From: Helicobacteraceae bacterium
GTDB lineage: Bacteria; Campylobacterota; Campylobacteria; Campylobacterales; Sulfurimonadaceae
DNA length: 9,441 nt
NCBI GenBank assembly: GCA_027068615.1
Contig: JAMOQV010000058.1
Location: forward strand, 1-9,441
Reading direction: 5' to 3'
In this document: positions 7,374-9,441 of the stretch, piece after piece
How positions within the stretch are numbered: the first letter of the stretch is position 1
How the letters are laid out: the number at the start of each line of letters is the position of its first letter
The notes under the pieces: model-generated
What the model saw: only the letters and a program-made list of their open reading frames with translations
The model's database searches: none
Told to the model about the DNA's origin: nothing
Program-made: the position numbers and the translations under genes

Positions 7374-8075
7374 CTACCTTTTTACTATCCACTCAGATAT
7401 AGTTTTTATATCCTCTTTAGAAATTTTATCTTTAAAAGCTGGCATCAATACACCTCTAAAGTTTTTATACTTTTTAGAACTACCATTTGCTATGCTCTCT
7501 TGCATAACTGTTGTATCGTTTTTATACTTTTTTGCTATAGATGCAAAAGATGGACCTACTAAGTCTTTATCTACTCTATGACAAGTTAAACAGTTGTTTT
7601 GTAATGCTAGTCTTTGACCTTTTGGCATCATATCTAGCTTTCTTTGTATAGCTTGTGCTTCTTGTAGATTTTTAGGTGTATAGTGGCTAAATATATATTC
7701 AGCTATAGCTTGAAGTTCATCTTGTGTTACTTTACCCTTTTGAGAAGGCATCAGACCATAAGCTTTTAAACTCTCTTTATCACAAAAAGATTTCTCAACA
7801 CTAGGATTTACAACATAGTCTTTTACAAAAGCTATACTTTTAACAACCCTTTCATCCTCTTGATTTACTTTTATAAAATCACTTACATGAAAAGCAACGG
7901 CCATCATAGGTGGTGCAACTTCATTTTCAAATGTTTTTGGTGGTAGATCAAGGTTATGACAACTACTACACTTTTGTTTAAGTAGTTTTTCTCCATCAAG
8001 ATTAAGGTGTTTATCATTATCTTGACACCCAAACATAAATAATACAACCAACGAATATAATACTGATTTTTTCAT
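7374..8075 (-). CDS. Diheme cytochrome c, probable lipoprotein
   Basis: This 233-residue exported protein has two class I cytochrome c domains. Heme-binding motifs are CSSCH (36-40) and CLTCH (162-166); likely axial methionines are Met109 in GLMPSQKG and Met211 in VLMPAF. The N-terminus (MKKSVLYSLVVLFMFGC) is a signal peptide ending in a possible lipobox with Cys17 as the lipidated residue, though M and F at -3 and -2 are unusual, so a periplasmic soluble form is possible. Cys98 is an extra single cysteine between the domains. It presumably carries electrons in the periplasm; its partner oxidase, reductase or peroxidase is not in the window. The ATG at 8075 follows AGGAG at a longish 10 nt. 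It begins an operon with the MFS gene and is divergent from cbiG. Confidence 0.9.
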   Translation of the reverse strand: MKKSVLYSLVVLFMFGCQDNDKHLNLDGEKLLKQKCSSCHNLDLPPKTFENEVAPPMMAVAFHVSDFIKVNQEDERVVKSIAFVKDYVVNPSVEKSFCDKESLKAYGLMPSQKGKVTQDELQAIAEYIFSHYTPKNLQEAQAIQRKLDMMPKGQRLALQNNCLTCHRVDKDLVGPSFASIAKKYKNDTTVMQESIANGSSKKYKNFRGVLMPAFKDKISKEDIKTISEWIVKR

Positions 8076-8077
8076 CT

Positions 8078-8125
8078 AAACTTAACTCCTATAATCAAAT
8101 TTTAGCTTAAGTTTCTAAAATTTGA
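8078..8125. repeat. Nested inverted repeats in the cytochrome c/cbiG intergenic region
   Basis: A perfect 11-bp inverted repeat, TCAAATTTTAG (8095-8105) and CTAAAATTTGA (8115-8125), flanks a 9-base spacer, CTTAAGTTT. Eight bases of that spacer (8107-8114) are themselves the reverse complement of AAACTTAA at 8078-8085, just before the cytochrome start codon. On the minus-strand transcript the AGGAG ribosome site (8086-8090) lies between these segments. The pattern could be an operator or a leader-RNA structure. The sequence is AT-rich, so chance occurrence is possible. Confidence 0.5.
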
Positions 8126-8132
8126 CTATACT
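8125..8132. promoter_or_regulatory. Overlapping divergent -10 elements for cytochrome c (minus) and cbiG (plus)
   Basis: The sequence ACTATACT contains TATACT on the plus strand (8127-8132), about 28 bp before the cbiG ATG, and TATAGT on the minus strand (8130-8125), about 50 bp before the cytochrome ATG. Both are good -10 matches without clear -35 boxes. They share four base pairs, so RNA polymerase could serve only one gene at a time if both are used. Inferred from consensus only. Confidence 0.4.
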
Positions 8133-8157
8133 TTTACTAAAAAATACAAAAGTAAAA
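8132..8157. repeat. Short inverted repeat in the cbiG leader
   Basis: TTTTACT (8132-8138) and AGTAAAA (8151-8157) form a perfect 7-bp inverted repeat with a 12-base spacer, ending two bases before the cbiG start codon. It covers the place where a ribosome site would lie, and none is obvious there. It may be chance in AT-rich sequence. Confidence 0.3.
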
Positions 8158-8159
8158 AT

Positions 8160-9182
8160 ATGAATAAACTAAAAATAGCCATAGTAACCATAAACCAACC
8201 AAGTTTAGATAGTGCTTGTAACTTAGTACCATATCTTAAAGAGTATGAAGTTGATGTTTATGGAAAAAAAGATTTAAAACATAACCTTGATTTTTTACAC
8301 ACTTATAAAAAACTAGATGATATTTTACCATCAGCATGGGATAATTATGATGCCATTATCTGCATACTAGCCATGGGTGCAGTGGTTAGAAAAATCGCCC
8401 CACTTTTACAAGACAAGTCATCTGACCCAGCTGTTTTAGTGATAAACTTAGCATTAGATAAAATTGTACCACTTCTAAGTGGGCATCTAGGTGGTGCAAA
8501 TAAGTTAGCAGACACTTTAGTATCTAAACTACCAAATGCTATAAACTTTATAAGTACAGCAACAGATCAAACAAATACTTTAGCTTTTGAGATGGAAGCT
8601 AAGAAAAATGGCTGGAAGATAGAAAACTTAAAAACACTAGCAAACATATCAAACAGACTTTTAAATAAACAGGTGGTAAATGTAGCAACTTACAAAAGTC
8701 TGTTTGATAAACTTTCAAAAAAAGAGAATCTAAAACTTATAGATTTTAAAGATGAAGATGAAAACACAGTTGTTATATCGCCAATCCACAAGAGTAAGAA
8801 CCTACTTTTAAAACCAAAAATCTTTATAGGTATAGGATGCAATAGAGATACTTCAAAAGAGTTGATACAAAAAGCAGTAGATGAGTTTTTAGAAAAATAC
8901 AACCTAACTTTAAAAGATATAGCATTATTTGCATCATTTGATGCAAAAAGTGATGAGGTTGGACTTTTAGAGTTTATAAAAGAGAATGATTTAGATATAA
9001 CCTTTTACAAAAAAGATGCTATAAACTCTCTTGAAAATAAGTTTAGCCCATCAGCTTCTACTAAGTTTTTTGGACTAAAAGGTGTTGCAGAGCCTAGTGC
9101 TGTTTTAGCATCAGAGTATAAGGAACTTATCATAAAAAAAGAGGTTTATTTTAAATCCATAACGATAGCAGGAGCTATATAA
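8160..9182 (+). CDS. cbiG: Cobalt-precorrin-5A hydrolase CbiG
   Basis: CbiG acts in the anaerobic (early cobalt insertion) cobalamin pathway. It opens the delta-lactone ring of cobalt-precorrin-5A and releases acetaldehyde to give cobalt-precorrin-5B. The 340-residue protein has the full family layout. The N-terminal part includes YDAIICILAMGAVVRKIAPLLQDKSSDPAV (63-92), PLLSGHLGGANKLAD (104-118) and STATDQTNT (132-140). A variable middle follows. The C-terminal part includes IFIGIGCNRD (221-230), FASFDAKSDEVGL (257-269), SPSAS (296-300), GVAEPSAVLAS (308-318) and a terminal KSITIAGAI. No strong Shine-Dalgarno precedes the ATG at 8160; AAAAGTAAAAAT is the only purine-rich stretch. No other cob/cbi gene is adjacent: upstream is a divergent cytochrome gene and downstream an unrelated AAA-like gene. 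It therefore appears as a single cobalamin gene, unless the rest of the pathway is elsewhere. Confidence 0.95.
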   Translation: MNKLKIAIVTINQPSLDSACNLVPYLKEYEVDVYGKKDLKHNLDFLHTYKKLDDILPSAWDNYDAIICILAMGAVVRKIAPLLQDKSSDPAVLVINLALDKIVPLLSGHLGGANKLADTLVSKLPNAINFISTATDQTNTLAFEMEAKKNGWKIENLKTLANISNRLLNKQVVNVATYKSLFDKLSKKENLKLIDFKDEDENTVVISPIHKSKNLLLKPKIFIGIGCNRDTSKELIQKAVDEFLEKYNLTLKDIALFASFDAKSDEVGLLEFIKENDLDITFYKKDAINSLENKFSPSASTKFFGLKGVAEPSAVLASEYKELIIKKEVYFKSITIAGAI

Positions 9183-9222
9183 ATTTAAAAAATGGTTAAT
9201 ACAAACATTCACAAATAGATGC

Positions 9223-9228
9223 TAAAAT
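9223..9228 (+). promoter_or_regulatory. Possible -10 element for the AAA-ATPase-like gene
   Basis: The 69-bp gap after cbiG contains GCTAAAATAC, whose TAAAAT matches a -10 box at five of six positions. Transcription would start near 9235, about 17 nt before the ATG at 9252. No -35 box and no terminator hairpin for cbiG are visible in the same gap. Confidence 0.35.
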
Positions 9229-9251
9229 ACCTATAAAAAAGTAGTATAAAA

Positions 9252-9441
9252 ATGAAAAAGAAAAAAATCCCATACGGACTAAGTGATTTTAAAAGGATAA
9301 AAACAGAAAACTACTACTACATAGATAAAACACATTTTTTAGAAAAACTAGAAGATGAACAAAACTTTTTATACTTCCTTCGCCCAAGAAGATTTGGAAA
9401 AAGTCTAACATTAGCTATGATAGAAGCTTACTTTGATGTTT
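9252..9441 (+). CDS. AAA-ATPase-like domain protein (DUF1703/PD-(D/E)XK superfamily type), 3' end cut off by window edge
   Basis: Only 63 codons are present. They match the start of the large family of AAA-ATPase-like proteins that carry a C-terminal DUF1703 PD-(D/E)XK nuclease-like domain: a lysine-rich start, IPYGLSDFKRIKTEN (6-20), YYYIDKTHFLEKL (21-33), FLYFLRPRRFGKSLTLAMI (39-57) and the beginning of EAYFD (58-62). RPRRFGKS at 44-51 stands in place of the P-loop, with GKS as its core. Full members are usually over 500 residues. They often occur in many copies per genome and their role is unknown, with defence or mobile-element links proposed. The ATG lacks an evident Shine-Dalgarno sequence. 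The C-terminal nuclease domain cannot be checked here. Confidence 0.85.
   Translation, partial: MKKKKIPYGLSDFKRIKTENYYYIDKTHFLEKLEDEQNFLYFLRPRRFGKSLTLAMIEAYFDV

Noticed and set aside
8076..8159. Possible cobalamin riboswitch before cbiG
   Set aside because: The 84-bp gap is too short for a cobalamin aptamer (around 200 nt) and no B12-box-like sequence is seen.
8690..8902. Minus-strand open frame of 70 codons inside cbiG
   Set aside because: It is antisense to conserved CbiG sequence and serine/phenylalanine-rich, with no start signals.

Overview
The window is AT-rich (about one third GC by eye). It carries a tightly packed run of housekeeping and accessory genes typical of a Campylobacterota (epsilonproteobacterial) genome, perhaps a Sulfurimonas- or Arcobacter-like lineage. 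The evidence is the codon use (many ATA, AGA and TTA codons), an RsmH whose N-terminus (HIPVL) and C-terminus are of the epsilon type, -10-only promoters, and small periplasmic or lipoprotein c-type cytochromes. The genus is an inference; no marker RNA gene is present.

Nine genes lie on the minus strand from 8075 leftwards. A diheme cytochrome c (8075-7374) and an Fsr-like MFS exporter (7363-6224) form a close pair. After a 74-bp gap comes a small membrane-anchored coiled-coil protein (6149-5850), then NAD kinase nadK (5837-4989) and proA (4943-3711). After a 60-bp gap with a good -10 element comes a compact operon: a Uma2-family PD-(D/E)XK protein (3650-3114), rsmH with a TTG start (3102-2176), a short bitopic FtsL-like protein overlapping rsmH by ATGA (2179-1901), and the first 630 codons of an RND efflux pump (1892 to the left edge, where it is cut off).

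Two genes lie on the plus strand at the right. One is cbiG of the anaerobic cobalamin pathway (8160-9182), divergent from the cytochrome gene across an 84-bp region with overlapping opposed -10 boxes and several inverted repeats. The other is the start of an AAA-ATPase-like/PD-(D/E)XK protein (9252 onward), cut off by the right edge.

Functionally, rsmH and the FtsL-like gene are the remnant of a division/cell-wall type cluster. It now sits behind a Uma2 gene and in front of an RND pump whose adaptor and outer-membrane partners are not in the window. NadK supplies the NADP(H) pool that ProA draws on in proline synthesis. No stretch over 300 bases lacks a gene. I see no tRNA, rRNA, CRISPR array, insertion sequence or convincing intrinsic terminator. 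I did not find a clearly new multi-gene system; the most interesting points are the Uma2-rsmH-ftsL-RND operon and the structured cytochrome/cbiG divergent promoter region.
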